In this document: in pieces, positions 34,852 through 44,084 of the stretch
Layout: every line of letters begins with the position of its first letter
How positions within the stretch are numbered: the stretch's first letter is position 1
Origin: an uncultured Lachnospiraceae bacterium
GTDB taxonomy: Bacteria; Bacillota; Clostridia; Lachnospirales; Lachnospiraceae
DNA: 63,077 nucleotides
Assembly (NCBI GenBank): GCA_947172705.1
Contig: CAMWCA010000012.1
Location: forward strand, 1-63,077
Direction of reading: 5' to 3'
Translations under genes and position numbers: made by a program
The notes under the pieces: model-generated
Databases searched by the model: none
The model's input: only the letters and a program-made list of their open reading frames with translations
Told to the model about the DNA's origin: nothing

Positions 34852-35079
34852 ATGGCAATTATACTAAGACTGGACCGTGTGATGGCAGACCGGAAGATAT
34901 CCTTAAATGACCTGGCGCAAAAGGTTGGGATTGCAAATGTGAATCTCTCCAATATTAAAACAGGAAAGGTGAGTGCAATCAGATTTTCCACCTTAAATGC
35001 AATCTGCGACGTGTTGGACTGTCAGCCTGGAGATTTATTGGAATTTAAAAGGGAAGAAGAAACGGATTCCGCAAAATAG
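34852..35079 (+). CDS. Small XRE-type helix-turn-helix regulator (YozG-like)
   Basis: 75 residues, nearly all HTH (MAIILRLDRVMADRKISLNDLA, VGIANVNLSNIKTGKVSAIRFSTL, CQPGDLLEF). Likely autoregulates the DUF2975-XRE pair. ATG at 34852 behind AAGGAGG. Confidence 0.9.
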   Translation: MAIILRLDRVMADRKISLNDLAQKVGIANVNLSNIKTGKVSAIRFSTLNAICDVLDCQPGDLLEFKREEETDSAK

Positions 35080-35093
35080 AAGATTCATAAAAG

Positions 35094-35142
35094 AAGGAGC
35101 ATTGCCCGCAACCGAAATGGTAGTTGGGCAATGCTCCTTTGT
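35094..35142. terminator. Bidirectional terminator between XRE and grcA-like genes
   Basis: AAGGAGCATTGCCC pairs perfectly with GGGCAATGCTCCTT (14 bp), with T-rich sequence on both sides. Confidence 0.85.
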
Positions 35143-35160
35143 TATGATCCATCGTTTAGC

Positions 35161-35403
35161 TTAGATGGATTCATGGAATGTACGGGAAATAACGTCAGCC
35201 TGCTGTTCGGGTGTTAACTTGATAAAGTTAACAGCATATCCGGAAACGCGGATGGTAAGCTGAGGATAATTCTCAGGATGCTTCTGAGCATCTAATAAGG
35301 TGTCTCTGTTTAATACATTAACGTTAAGATGATGTCCGCCTTTTGTTGCATAACCATCTAATAATGATACTAAGTTATCTACCTGTGCGGTATTTGTTGC
35401 CAT
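35161..35403 (-). CDS. grcA: Glycyl-radical domain subunit of pyruvate formate-lyase (GrcA-type)
   Basis: 80 residues equal to the last 80 of a normal Pfl[33 protein letters not shown] and DVISRTF, with radical Gly55 in RVSGYA. ATG at 35403 has AAAGGAGG. In other bacteria such a small protein (YfiD/GrcA) repairs oxygen-cut PflB. Here the large chain lacks this domain, so this gene must supply the radical in trans. 679 plus 80 residues equals a normal PflB length (about 760). Confidence 0.92.
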   Translation of the reverse strand: MATNTAQVDNLVSLLDGYATKGGHHLNVNVLNRDTLLDAQKHPENYPQLTIRVSGYAVNFIKLTPEQQADVISRTFHESI

Positions 35404-35422
35404 GATAAATTACCTCCTTTAT

Positions 35423-35626
35423 TTAATGAAAATCGTCCAAACCGTCTTCCAGGGTAGGTACGCTGCAGGCAAGGGGAGTTCTGGAACAGTCCGTGCATCC
35501 CATAGTCTGAACTTCTTTTGCATTTTCGGTGGTTTCGTCGTAGTCTACATTTACATGCCCTACGCCCATTGCCATACCGGAATCCAGCATTTTTACAAGA
35601 TCGTCAACCATTTTATTGTTGTCCAT
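35423..35626 (-). CDS. Cys-rich paralogue of the glycyl-radical subunit, function unknown
   Basis: 67 residues. Residues 7-27 (VDDLVKMLDSG...GHVNV) align with residues 8-30 of the downstream GrcA-type protein ([11 protein letters not shown]...HHLNVNV). After that the radical domain is replaced by a Cys-rich acidic tail with Cys44, Cys47 and Cys54 and no RVSGYA. The ATG at 35626 has GGAGG; a nearer ATG four bases after that site is out of frame. It sits in the pflB-grcA operon. It could dock on the large chain in place of the radical subunit. Confidence 0.75.
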   Translation of the reverse strand: MDNNKMVDDLVKMLDSGMAMGVGHVNVDYDETTENAKEVQTMGCTDCSRTPLACSVPTLEDGLDDFH

Positions 35627-35736
35627 TGCATTGTACCTCCTGAAAGCGAAATAAGTTAAAAGTTATAATGCCATTATTGGAATTATTTATTCAGGTCAAG
35701 CTCGATATCAGTAGCGAAAATCCCGTATTTGCCTGA

Positions 35737-37776
35737 TTACTTGTTGAGGTCGAGTTCGATATCACCAGCGAAAACCTGATCTTCCTTACCAAGGGCTCCG
35801 GGAATGATGGTGAAGGTATTGGAAATACCATCCTGTGCATCATTGAAAGGAAGCTTGGATACGGAGGATAAGGATGCTACTGCACCGTGGGTTTCGCGTC
35901 CGTGCTTCGGGTTAGCGCCTGGAGCGAATGGCTGTCCTTTCTTACGTCCATCAGGTGTGTTACCTGTTGCCTTACCATAAGTTACGTTGGAAGTAATGGT
36001 AAGAATGGATGTGGTAGGAACACCGTTTCTGTAGGTATGATGTCTTCTGATAGCTGTCATGAACTTGTGAACAACTTCCTGTGCAATGCTGTCTACACGG
36101 TCATCATCATTACCGTATTTAGGGAATTCACCGGTGGTCTTAAAGTCTACGATGATACCGTCTTCGTCTCTGATTGCTTCAACCTTAGCGTACTTGATTG
36201 CGGATAAGGAGTCTGCAACGATGGAAAGACCAGCAACACCGGTTGCAAAGTAACGTTTTACATCTCTGTCATGAAGCGCCATCTCAGCTCTCTCATAGCA
36301 GTATTTATCATGCATATAGTGAATGATGTTCAGAGTATTTACATATACGTCTGCCTGCCATTCCATCATGTCGATGAACTTGCTGTATACATCGTCAAAG
36401 TCAAGAACATCGCCTTCAACAGGACGATACTTAGGACCAACCTGTTTCTTGGTAACTTCGTCAACACCGCCGTTTAATGCGTAAAGCAGACATTTTGCAA
36501 GGTTTGCTCTTGCGCCGAAGAACTGCATTTCCTTACCGATTACCATGGAAGATACGCAGCATGCAATACCGTAGTCGTCGCCGTGAGTTACTCTCATAAG
36601 GTCGTCGTTCTCATACTGGATGGAAGAAGTCTGGATAGACATCTTTGCACAGTATCTCTTCCAGTTTTCAGGAAGTCTTGTGGACCAGAGAACCGTTAAG
36701 TTGGGTTCAGGGCTGGGACCTAAGTTTGTAAGTGTATGGAGATAACGGAAGCTCATTCTGGTTACCATAGGACGTCCGTCAACGCCAACACCGCCCAGAG
36801 ATTCGGTTACCCATACAGGGTCGCCTGCGAAGATCTGGTTGTACTCAGGAGTACGGGCAAACTTCACGCAACGAAGCTTCATAATAAAGTGATCAACAAA
36901 TTCCTGGATCTGCTGTTCTGTGAAGGTTCCGTTTGCAAGGTCTCTTTCTGCATAGCAGTCAAGGAAGGTGGAAGTACGTCCAAGGGACATAGCAGCACCG
37001 TTCTGCTCTTTAACGGAGCACAGATATCCGAAGTAAGTAGCCTGGATTGCTTCCTGTACGTTTGTAGCAGGTTTGGAAATATCGCAGCCGTAGGATGCAG
37101 CCATTTCCTTCATCATCTTAAGAGCAACCATCTGCTCGGAAAGCTCCTCACGAAGACGGATCACGTCGTCTGTCATAACACGTCCGGTGGAATCCTTCTG
37201 TGCCTGCTTGTCTTCGATCAGCCTGTCGATACCGTACAGAGCAACACGTCTGTAGTCGCCGATGATACGTCCACGACCGTAAGCATCCGGAAGACCTGTA
37301 ATGATGTGTGCGGAACGGCATGCTCTCATTTCCTGGTTGTAAGCGTCAAAGCATCCTGCATTGTGAGTTTTTCTATGGGTTGAGAAGAATTCACTGATCT
37401 CAGGATCAACTTCGTAACCGTTGTCAGCGCAAGCCTTTTCTGCCATTCTGATACCGCCGTAAGGCTGCAGGGAACGCTTGAAGGGCTTATCTGTCTGGAA
37501 ACCAACGATTGTTTCCTTGGACTTGTCAAGGTAACCGGGACCATGAGATGTGATGGTGGACACAACCTTGGTATCCATATCAAGAACACCGCCTGCCTCA
37601 CGCTCCTTTTTCTGCAGATCAAGCACCATCTGCCATAAGTCTTTTGTGTTTTGCGTAGCTTCAGCTAAGAAGGATTCATCGCCATCATAAGGATGATAGT
37701 TTTTCTGGATGAAGTCACGTACGTTAACTTCGTTTTCCCACTTGCCGCCTACAAAATCTTTCCATTCTGGTCTCAT
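35737..37776 (-). CDS. pflB: Pyruvate formate-lyase catalytic chain lacking the glycyl-radical domain
   Basis: 679 residues of formate C-acetyltransferase. Active-site Cys406-Cys407 (IACCVSSM) are present; the protein ends at [17 protein letters not shown], just before where the radical domain (about 80 residues, with RVSGYA) should follow. Not a simple frameshift: the downstream parts have their own ribosome sites and starts. Converts pyruvate and CoA to acetyl-CoA and formate in mixed-acid fermentation. Beyond the stop, one in-frame stretch again encodes [11 protein letters not shown] and a stop, a duplication of the C-terminal codons. Confidence 0.95.
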   Translation of the reverse strand: MRPEWKDFVGGKWENEVNVRDFIQKNYHPYDGDESFLAEATQNTKDLWQMVLDLQKKEREAGGVLDMDTKVVSTITSHGPGYLDKSKETIVGFQTDKPFKRSLQPYGGIRMAEKACADNGYEVDPEISEFFSTHRKTHNAGCFDAYNQEMRACRSAHIITGLPDAYGRGRIIGDYRRVALYGIDRLIEDKQAQKDSTGRVMTDDVIRLREELSEQMVALKMMKEMAASYGCDISKPATNVQEAIQATYFGYLCSVKEQNGAAMSLGRTSTFLDCYAERDLANGTFTEQQIQEFVDHFIMKLRCVKFARTPEYNQIFAGDPVWVTESLGGVGVDGRPMVTRMSFRYLHTLTNLGPSPEPNLTVLWSTRLPENWKRYCAKMSIQTSSIQYENDDLMRVTHGDDYGIACCVSSMVIGKEMQFFGARANLAKCLLYALNGGVDEVTKKQVGPKYRPVEGDVLDFDDVYSKFIDMMEWQADVYVNTLNIIHYMHDKYCYERAEMALHDRDVKRYFATGVAGLSIVADSLSAIKYAKVEAIRDEDGIIVDFKTTGEFPKYGNDDDRVDSIAQEVVHKFMTAIRRHHTYRNGVPTTSILTITSNVTYGKATGNTPDGRKKGQPFAPGANPKHGRETHGAVASLSSVSKLPFNDAQDGISNTFTIIPGALGKEDQVFAGDIELDLNK

Positions 37777-37846
37777 TTTGCATAAGCCTCCTATTAAATT
37801 TATTTGATTTATTTGTGCATAAAAGTTATGCTGTCACCGTACCCTC

Positions 37847-37876
37847 ATTATATGTTAGAATGATATTTCCAGTCAA
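37847..37876 (-). promoter_or_regulatory. Promoter of the split pfl operon
   Basis: Minus-strand TTGACT (37876-37871), 18-bp spacer, TATAAT (37852-37847), about 70 bases before pflB. AGGAGG precedes the start. Confidence 0.7.
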
Positions 37877-37950
37877 GGCAAAGAGTGTACTTTTTTATGA
37901 ACAAAGTATGGATTTTACAGGGATTTCATAAAATTTTTGTAAAAATTGTT

Positions 37951-38262
37951 GAGGGTGCCAAAAGGGGAAGAAGCGTATCGGCATCATGGCTCTGCACCTG
38001 GGGGATATACATCTTTTCCAGGCTTGTCTACGAATTGGATTTCACTAAACAGAATGCAGGAAATTTTTCAAACCGGTCGGGTCAGAGCCAGCGGCATCCG
38101 TGCCGCAAGGCTCTTAAAACCGCCGTCCTGGCGGTTTTGCCCTCGTTACACAAGCATTCTGTAAGTGAAATATCCAATTCTCCGCTCAAAGCCTGGAAAG
38201 GATGTATGTCCCCCAGCTGTAAAGCCATGATGCCGATACGCTTCTGTTCCTTGCGGCAGGAC
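37951..38262. repeat. Long palindromic structured element, complete copy (D)
   Basis: Outer arms of about 75 bases (starting gtgccaaaaggggaagaagc, 37955; matching reverse complement ending 38260) are nearly complementary. The core has ATTTCACTAA..TAAGTGAAAT, the hairpin AGAGCC..GGCTCT with inner GCGGCAtccgTGCCGC, and AAAACCGCC-gtcct-GGCGGTTTT. The stem sequences differ from copy C but pair. It lies between divergent pflB and DUF1858 genes. Confidence 0.85.
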
Positions 38263-38378
38263 TAAATTATTATAGGGTATAGGGAAAATCCGCAAATGCA
38301 GGTTTAGGCTTGTCAGAAAGTGGGCAAAGTATTATACTGTAAAAAGCGTAGATACAGGATAAAAAGGAGGTTAGTGAC

Positions 38379-38570
38379 ATGGCACAGATTACCAAAGAGA
38401 TGACGATAGGTGAAATTTTAAGGGCAAATCCTGATGTGGCGCCCATTTTAATGGAGGCGGGCATGCACTGTCTTGGATGTCCTTCCGCTCAGGCGGAAAG
38501 CCTGGAAGAGGCAGCTATGGTGCATGGTATGGACATAAATGATCTGATGGCTAAGATCGAAGCAATTTAA
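38379..38570 (+). CDS. DUF1858 redox disulfide-type protein
   Basis: 63 residues with the DUF1858 pattern [27 protein letters not shown]. The CxxC (HCLGC) pair may form a disulfide or bind metal; these small proteins often accompany hybrid-cluster or other redox enzymes. ATG at 38379 after AAGGAGG. A shared terminator follows. Confidence 0.88.
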   Translation: MAQITKEMTIGEILRANPDVAPILMEAGMHCLGCPSAQAESLEEAAMVHGMDINDLMAKIEAI

Positions 38571-38585
38571 GTTTGAAGATAAAAA

Positions 38586-38623
38586 GCCGGGCAGTTTCAG
38601 AGTTGAGACTGCCCGATTTTTTT
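38586..38623. terminator. Bidirectional terminator between DUF1858 and nhaC
   Basis: CGGGCAGT..ACTGCCCG stem, T-runs in both directions. Confidence 0.85.
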
Positions 38624-38667
38624 CTCTATAATTATATTATTCGTAATGAGTGTTTATGCTTGTACTT

Positions 38668-40278
38668 TCAGGCTTCTGCGCTGTGAGATTTCATAACCAG
38701 CAGGCAGACCAGAAGAAGCACAATACCGATGGGAAGGGGAACCCATGGATTTTGAATAAAACCTGCAATGATGTAAGTTACAAAAGAAACAACGGCTACT
38801 AAAAGCGCATAGGGCAGCTGGGTGGAAACATGATTGACATGATTGCACTGGGCGCCTGCGCTTGCCATAATGGTGGTGTCTGAAATAGGAGAACAATGGT
38901 CTCCACATACAGCGCCTGCCATACAGGCGGAAATGGAAATGATCATCAACTGGGGATTGGAGTTGGCAAAAACAGCAACCACGATGGGAATCAGAATGCC
39001 AAAGGTTCCCCAGGAGGTTCCGGTGGAAAAGGCAAGGAAGCACCCCACAAGGAAAATAATGGCGGGGAGAAGCATCATCAGCCCTTCCGCGCTTTGCGCA
39101 ACGGCGTTTGCCACAAATTCCGCCGCCCCAAGGCTGTCGGTCATTGCCTTTAAAGTCCATGCAAAAGTCAGAATCAGGATGGCAGGAACCATTGCCTTAA
39201 ATCCGGCGGGAAGACATTCCATGCACTGGCTGAAGGTAAGCACCCTTCGGATCAGATAAATAACAATTGTAAAGAGCATGGCAAAAATACTGCCCAGAGC
39301 AAGCCCTACGGAAGCGTCTGAATTGGAAAAAGATGCAACAAAGCTTTCGCCCTGGAAAAAGCCGCCTGTATAAATCATGCCGATGACACAGCAGAAAATC
39401 AGGGTGAGGATAGGGATCACCAGATCGATCACCTTGCCTTTGGAATTTGCAGGAGCTTCCTCTTCCCCGGAAGCGGCGCTCCCGGAAGTAAACAAGTCTC
39501 CCTGTAAGGCATTCTTTTCATGGGTACGCATAGACCCAAAATCGATCTTTAAAAGTACGATCGCCACCATCATTACAATGGTAAGGAGAGCGTAATAATT
39601 GTAAGGGATTGCCCTGATAAAAATGGAAAACCCGTCTTCTCCCTCTACAAATCCGGATACGGCTGCCGCCCAGGATGAGATAGGCGCTATGATACAGACA
39701 GGTGCGGCGGTGGCGTCAATAAGATAAGCAAGCTTTGCACGGGAAACTTTATGCTCGTCTGTAACAGGGCGCATCACGCTTCCTACCGTCAGGCAGTTAA
39801 AATAATCGTCTATGAAAATCAAAACGCCCAATGCGATAGTCGCAAGCTGCGCGCCTACGCGGCTTTTGATTTTTTTCTTGGCATAGTGTCCGAAAGCAGC
39901 GGAGCCCCCGGCGCGGTTCATAAGGCTGACCATAGCCCCCAGTACCACCAGAAAAACGAGGATACCCACATTATAGCTGTCGGAAAGAACCGACACAAAT
40001 CCATTGTGGAAGATGTGGTTGACCGTTCCTTCAAAAGAAAAACCGGAATAGAACAAACCGCCTACCAGAATGCCCACAAACAGGGAACTGTATACTTCCT
40101 TGGTGATGAGTGCCAGCAGGATCGCAACAATAGGCGGAACCAACGCCCAGAAGGTTGCGTACATGGAGGGTTGACTGACTGCATCTGCTTCCGCAGCCAG
40201 TGCAGCCGCAGGCGCCAGCAAAAAGCAGAGTGAGAGGACCGATGCACCGGCAAACAGCCCGCGTTTTAATTTTTTCAT
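38668..40278 (-). CDS. Na+/H+ antiporter NhaC family protein
   Basis: 536 residues with about 12 transmembrane helices; motifs ATIALGVLIFIDDYFNCLTVG and STGTSWGTFGILIP are typical of NhaC. It has an extra N-terminal signal-like segment (MKKLKRGLFAGASVL..AALAAEA). The start at 40278 has GAAAGGAAAG. It exports Na+ for protons (or an organic substrate, as some relatives do). Confidence 0.85.
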   Translation of the reverse strand: MKKLKRGLFAGASVLSLCFLLAPAAALAAEADAVSQPSMYATFWALVPPIVAILLALITKEVYSSLFVGILVGGLFYSGFSFEGTVNHIFHNGFVSVLSDSYNVGILVFLVVLGAMVSLMNRAGGSAAFGHYAKKKIKSRVGAQLATIALGVLIFIDDYFNCLTVGSVMRPVTDEHKVSRAKLAYLIDATAAPVCIIAPISSWAAAVSGFVEGEDGFSIFIRAIPYNYYALLTIVMMVAIVLLKIDFGSMRTHEKNALQGDLFTSGSAASGEEEAPANSKGKVIDLVIPILTLIFCCVIGMIYTGGFFQGESFVASFSNSDASVGLALGSIFAMLFTIVIYLIRRVLTFSQCMECLPAGFKAMVPAILILTFAWTLKAMTDSLGAAEFVANAVAQSAEGLMMLLPAIIFLVGCFLAFSTGTSWGTFGILIPIVVAVFANSNPQLMIISISACMAGAVCGDHCSPISDTTIMASAGAQCNHVNHVSTQLPYALLVAVVSFVTYIIAGFIQNPWVPLPIGIVLLLVCLLVMKSHSAEA

Positions 40279-40339
40279 AATTTTTCTTTCCTTTCTCGTT
40301 AGTAAACAATTTATTGTATCATTAAAAATGATAAAATAC

Positions 40340-40374
40340 AATAAAAAACAGGCAGTCCTTTGCAGAACTGCCTG
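40340..40374 (-). terminator. Terminator of the mecA-like gene
   Basis: CAGGCAGT/ACTGCCTG with a T-run on the minus strand. Confidence 0.8.
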
Positions 40375-40403
40375 AACAAGACGCGCATTTTGAAAAACAG
40401 GTT

Positions 40404-41204
40404 TTAAATGCAGGATAGAGATTGCAACGCGTTGTCTTTTACAATTGGATCAAAATGCTCTTCCAGATATGCTTCAGAGGCGGGTACTGATTTGACGTTG
40501 CTGCCGTACTCTGAAAGAATGTTGCATATTTTATTAAAATCAATGGGCGAATGATCGCTCTTTGAAAGAACCAGAAGATAGGAGCCGTCGCCTTGCCGAT
40601 ACAGGGAATTGGAACCCCGGTAAAATTCAGAGAGAACATGCGCGCAGCCAATAACCTCCCGAAGGGAATGGAAGGAATAGATCCTGATCAGCTCTGCAGG
40701 AACGGTTGTATCGGAAAGCTTTTTCTGGAGCGCATTTTTAAAGGAACGTTTAGCGCTTTCTAAGTCTGAAGTTTTTTCTTCAGAGGAAGCAGACTCGTCA
40801 GCGGATACATTTCCGGTTTTGTTATTTTGGATTTTCTTGAATAGATCAAGGACATCGTCGGCGCCTTCCGCGATGGAGTCAAGCACATCGTCCAAAGCAG
40901 TGTCCCCGTCATGGACAGAGGGGGCAAATTTTGAAAAGCGGGTATCCAGTTCATCGGGATCTTCAACCTTGGTGATGATCAGGACGATACACTCGGAATT
41001 CAAAGGAATGGCTTCTATCATTAAAGGGATATCTTCCGCTTCGAATCCAAATTCAAAGGATGCCTGCTGCATCATGTCGCGGAATAAATCTTTTGCTTTT
41101 TCGGTTCCATAAGCGAGTTCGCTGAGTTTTAATTCTCTGTCCGCTAAATCCTCTCTGGTAAGCGTACAACGAATCTGGTGATCATTCACTTTTTCTATTT
41201 TCAT
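40404..41204 (-). CDS. mecA: Adaptor protein MecA
   Basis: 266 residues: N-terminal domain MKIEKVNDHQIRCTLTREDLADR, LFRDMMQQASFEFGF, then a variable acidic linker and the conserved C-terminal domain (YSFHSLREVIGCAHVL, NSLYRQGDGSYLLVLSK). MecA brings substrates to ClpC for degradation and controls stress and development genes. Confidence 0.92.
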   Translation of the reverse strand: MKIEKVNDHQIRCTLTREDLADRELKLSELAYGTEKAKDLFRDMMQQASFEFGFEAEDIPLMIEAIPLNSECIVLIITKVEDPDELDTRFSKFAPSVHDGDTALDDVLDSIAEGADDVLDLFKKIQNNKTGNVSADESASSEEKTSDLESAKRSFKNALQKKLSDTTVPAELIRIYSFHSLREVIGCAHVLSEFYRGSNSLYRQGDGSYLLVLSKSDHSPIDFNKICNILSEYGSNVKSVPASEAYLEEHFDPIVKDNALQSLSCI

Positions 41205-41406
41205 ATTATCATCACATCCTTACTACTATTAAGATACTGTTATCCTGCCGTTTGGTGACTATCCAGCCACTTAAAAATATATTATACTTTGTGCGAATTT
41301 AAGTCAATAGGACAGAAAAACAGTTTAAAAAAATTTAATAAAAGGGTTATATTTATACTGATTAAAGAATAATTGTAAAAAATGTATAAAAAAGTAAAAA
41401 ATACAC

Positions 41407-41435
41407 TTGCAAAAATTGGCAATAAATACTATAAT
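41407..41435 (+). promoter_or_regulatory. Strong promoter of a long untranslated leader
   Basis: TTGCAA, 17-bp spacer, TATAAT. Transcription from about 41442 would run about 390 bases before the next gene (41834). Confidence 0.7.
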
Positions 41436-41441
41436 GGCAAC

Positions 41442-41833
41442 TGTGAGATGCTTCCGGATCAATCCTGTATCGGAAAGGAGGCATGATAGCTTCAATATAT
41501 TTATACGAATCTAAGCAAATTAATTCACAGGCGGACAGATGAAAGCGGGCGGTCAATATGCCGGTTTGCATCATCGCCATCTATATTGTCTTACAGGCTT
41601 CGTGCCTGTCGCGGATATTTCTATAAGATGTTTTCACCCGTTATAATTCAAATGATTGGAAATTCGCAGCGGTAATTTTTTTAGATACGTATCCGGCATC
41701 TTACAGTTTTATTATCGTCATTAATCAGAAAACTATAATCAGTTTTGAATTTAATTTATCTTTTTGACATGACATATCACGGTATCCTTTTGGAAAATGT
41801 CAGAAATTGGATTCAAAGCAGATGGGAGAAAAG
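41442..41833 (+). other. Long noncoding leader or small RNA region without a clear protein
   Basis: About 390 bases follow a strong promoter with no solid gene. The 5' end has ATGCTTCC and GGAGGCAT as complementary 8-base segments around TTCCG/CGGAA, so an internal ribosome site may be masked. Two very short frames (12 and 19 codons) begin here. A hairpin ACAGGC-ttcgt-GCCTGT occurs near 41595. No known riboswitch class was matched. Confidence 0.35.
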
Positions 41834-42052
41834 ATGACTTCGCAGAGCAAAGCTGATGTAGTTCCGCTGAGGTCACGGCTGGAAAAGCTGGAAAAGAAAG
41901 GCATAAAGCTGTACCTGAATGGTCATCCGTCCACTACGGAATATATATTGAAAAATTGTGTGAATGAGGATACGGTTTATATGCCGGATTACGTGACTGA
42001 TGAGAACGGAAAAATCAAGGAGGTCAGATATGAAAAGATCTGCCTTTGGTAA
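41834..42052 (+). CDS. Small protein of unknown function
   Basis: 72 residues: MTSQSKADVVPLRSRLEKLEKKGIKLY..., basic/acidic, no membrane segment, ending VRYEKICLW. The ATG at 41834 sits 5 bases after GGGAG; a TTG at 41807 would add 9 residues but has no site. The codon pattern looks coding. Not recognised as a named family. Confidence 0.6.
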   Translation: MTSQSKADVVPLRSRLEKLEKKGIKLYLNGHPSTTEYILKNCVNEDTVYMPDYVTDENGKIKEVRYEKICLW

Positions 42053-42269
42053 TGCCCCTATCTAGAAGCAGCTGCGGAGACGGAAAGTTTTTGTCATGGA
42101 GAGCCCCTTATAAAACCATACTATAATTTAAGAAATAACAGAAATTTCAAATGTCTCCGCAATGCGGCTTATACCGGCGCTGACCGGTAAAAAATGTTAC
42201 AAAAAGTCAAAATTGGTAATGACGATGCAGAAATAGTCTGATATAATGAGGACGATTGGAGGTTACAGG

Positions 42270-43967
42270 ATGAAGAAAAAGATAATACCTGTTTTAATTG
42301 CAGTCGTCCTTATTATAGTCATTGCAGGAATAAGTGTCGGCGTGAAGCTGTGGGAGAAGTATTCTTACAGTAAAGAGCGTGCGGATCTGAATACCTATTT
42401 TAACATGTCCGGAGAAGGGGATGTGGCGATCGTGCTGCACAATGAGATCATGGAAGAGAGAGCCAGACTGTTTGACAGTGTTTACTATCTGGATCTGGAT
42501 ACAGTTCATAAATATTTTAATCAGCGGTTTTATGAGGATAAGGGAGAGGGGCTTTTGCTCTATACGGTTCCTGATGATATAATCCGAACGGTGATCGGCA
42601 GCAGCGAGACGGTCAGCAAAAGTGGAGCGGAAACGCTGCCTTATGTGGCGGCAAGGTATGAAGGGGAGAAGCTGTACATTGCAATAGATTACGTGAAGCG
42701 CTATACAAATTTTTCCTACGAGGGCTTCGGGGAACCGAATCGTCTGCAGATCGATACCACCTGGGAGGAACGGCAGGTGGCTGGTGCAAAAAAGGACACC
42801 GCAATCAGAGTCCTGGGAGGCGTGAAAAGTGAGATTTTGAAGGATGTTCCGGCGGGAGAAAAACTGATTGTTCTGGAACAGATGGAGACCTGGAGCAAGG
42901 TGAAATCCAGGGATGCGGTAATCGGATATGTGGAGAACAAGCATCTTGAGGAAGCGGTCCAGGAGCTTCCCATACCTGTTACGGACTATGTGGAACCGGA
43001 ATATACCAGTGTGACAAGGGATCATAAGATCAATCTGGGATGGCATGTGGTGGCAAGCGCAGCGGGAAACGATACGCTGGATGCGGCGGTGGCAAATGCC
43101 AGAGGACTTAATGTAATATCCCCTACGTGGTTTAAGCTCAGCGACAATGATGGAAATTTTACCAGCTTTGCCAGTCAGAGCTATGTGGATAAAGCGCATG
43201 GTATGGGGCTTGAAGTATGGGGGCTGGTAGAGAATATCGAATATAAAGACAGCATTGATATGTATGCCATTCTTTCTTCCACCTCAACCAGAGCAAAGCT
43301 GATTGACGGTCTTGTGGGAGCCGCCCTTACTTATGGGCTGGATGGAATCAATGTTGACTTTGAGCAGATCAGCATGGACTGCGGGGAACATTATATAGAA
43401 TTTATCAGAGAATTGTCGATCCCCTGTCGTGCCAATGGGATCGTCCTGTCAGTGGACAACTATGTACCCACCGGCTATACGGATCACTATAATCGGGAAG
43501 AACAGGGAGTTGTGGCGGATTATGTGGTCGTTATGGGCTACGATGAGCATTATGCCGGAAGTTCGGAGGCGGGCAGTGTGGCGTCTATCAATTTTGTGGA
43601 GGAGGGAATTGAAAAGACGGTGGCGCAGGTACCTTCTCAGAAGGTAATTAACGCAGTTCCCTTTTACACCAGAATATGGGAAACAAAAGACGGAAATCTG
43701 AGCAGTCAGGCAGTGGGCATGGAAATGGCGGAAGAGTTTATAAACGCCCACAACATACAGATAGAGTGGGATGATACCACCTGTCAGAACTATGGAGAGT
43801 ACACAGACGGAACAAGTCTGTATCAGGTGTGGCTGGAGGATGAAGATTCCATAGAGGTGAAGTTGAACATTATGGAGAAGTATCAGATCGGCGGAGTGGC
43901 AAGCTGGAGGCTTGGCTATGAAAAACCGGAGATCTGGGATATTATAGGAACCTATCTGGCGCGTTAG
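42270..43967 (+). CDS. Membrane-anchored SH3-domain and GH18 glycosyl hydrolase (YaaH-like)
   Basis: 565 residues: signal anchor (about 5-26), a domain to about 170, an SH3-like region (about 180-240), and a GH18 barrel with catalytic signature DGINVDFEQ (the DxxDxDxE motif) and MGYDEHYAG. GH18 proteins of this type trim peptidoglycan or similar glycans, in spore-formers including spore cortex. ATG at 42270 behind TTGGAGG. A terminator follows. Confidence 0.87.
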   Translation: MKKKIIPVLIAVVLIIVIAGISVGVKLWEKYSYSKERADLNTYFNMSGEGDVAIVLHNEIMEERARLFDSVYYLDLDTVHKYFNQRFYEDKGEGLLLYTVPDDIIRTVIGSSETVSKSGAETLPYVAARYEGEKLYIAIDYVKRYTNFSYEGFGEPNRLQIDTTWEERQVAGAKKDTAIRVLGGVKSEILKDVPAGEKLIVLEQMETWSKVKSRDAVIGYVENKHLEEAVQELPIPVTDYVEPEYTSVTRDHKINLGWHVVASAAGNDTLDAAVANARGLNVISPTWFKLSDNDGNFTSFASQSYVDKAHGMGLEVWGLVENIEYKDSIDMYAILSSTSTRAKLIDGLVGAALTYGLDGINVDFEQISMDCGEHYIEFIRELSIPCRANGIVLSVDNYVPTGYTDHYNREEQGVVADYVVVMGYDEHYAGSSEAGSVASINFVEEGIEKTVAQVPSQKVINAVPFYTRIWETKDGNLSSQAVGMEMAEEFINAHNIQIEWDDTTCQNYGEYTDGTSLYQVWLEDEDSIEVKLNIMEKYQIGGVASWRLGYEKPEIWDIIGTYLAR

Positions 43968-44013
43968 ACCCAATAATATGGAAGAGGGTTTGTATTTATA
44001 AAGAGATAGTTGG

Positions 44014-44047
44014 ATAAGCTGTGGGGTATACCCGCAGCTTATTTTTC
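44014..44047 (+). terminator. Terminator after the GH18 gene
   Basis: ATAAGCTG..CAGCTTAT stem with an inner GGG/CCC, then ATTTTTC. Confidence 0.8.
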
Positions 44048-44084
44048 ATATGTATAAGGGAGAACAAATATTGCGAGGCGCGGT

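Noticed and set aside
35423..35740. Frameshift or assembly error as the cause of the short PflB
   Set aside because: Both downstream genes have their own strong ribosome sites and starts, and the intervening protein is not the missing domain; a single indel would not restore a full-length chain. Reads should still be checked.
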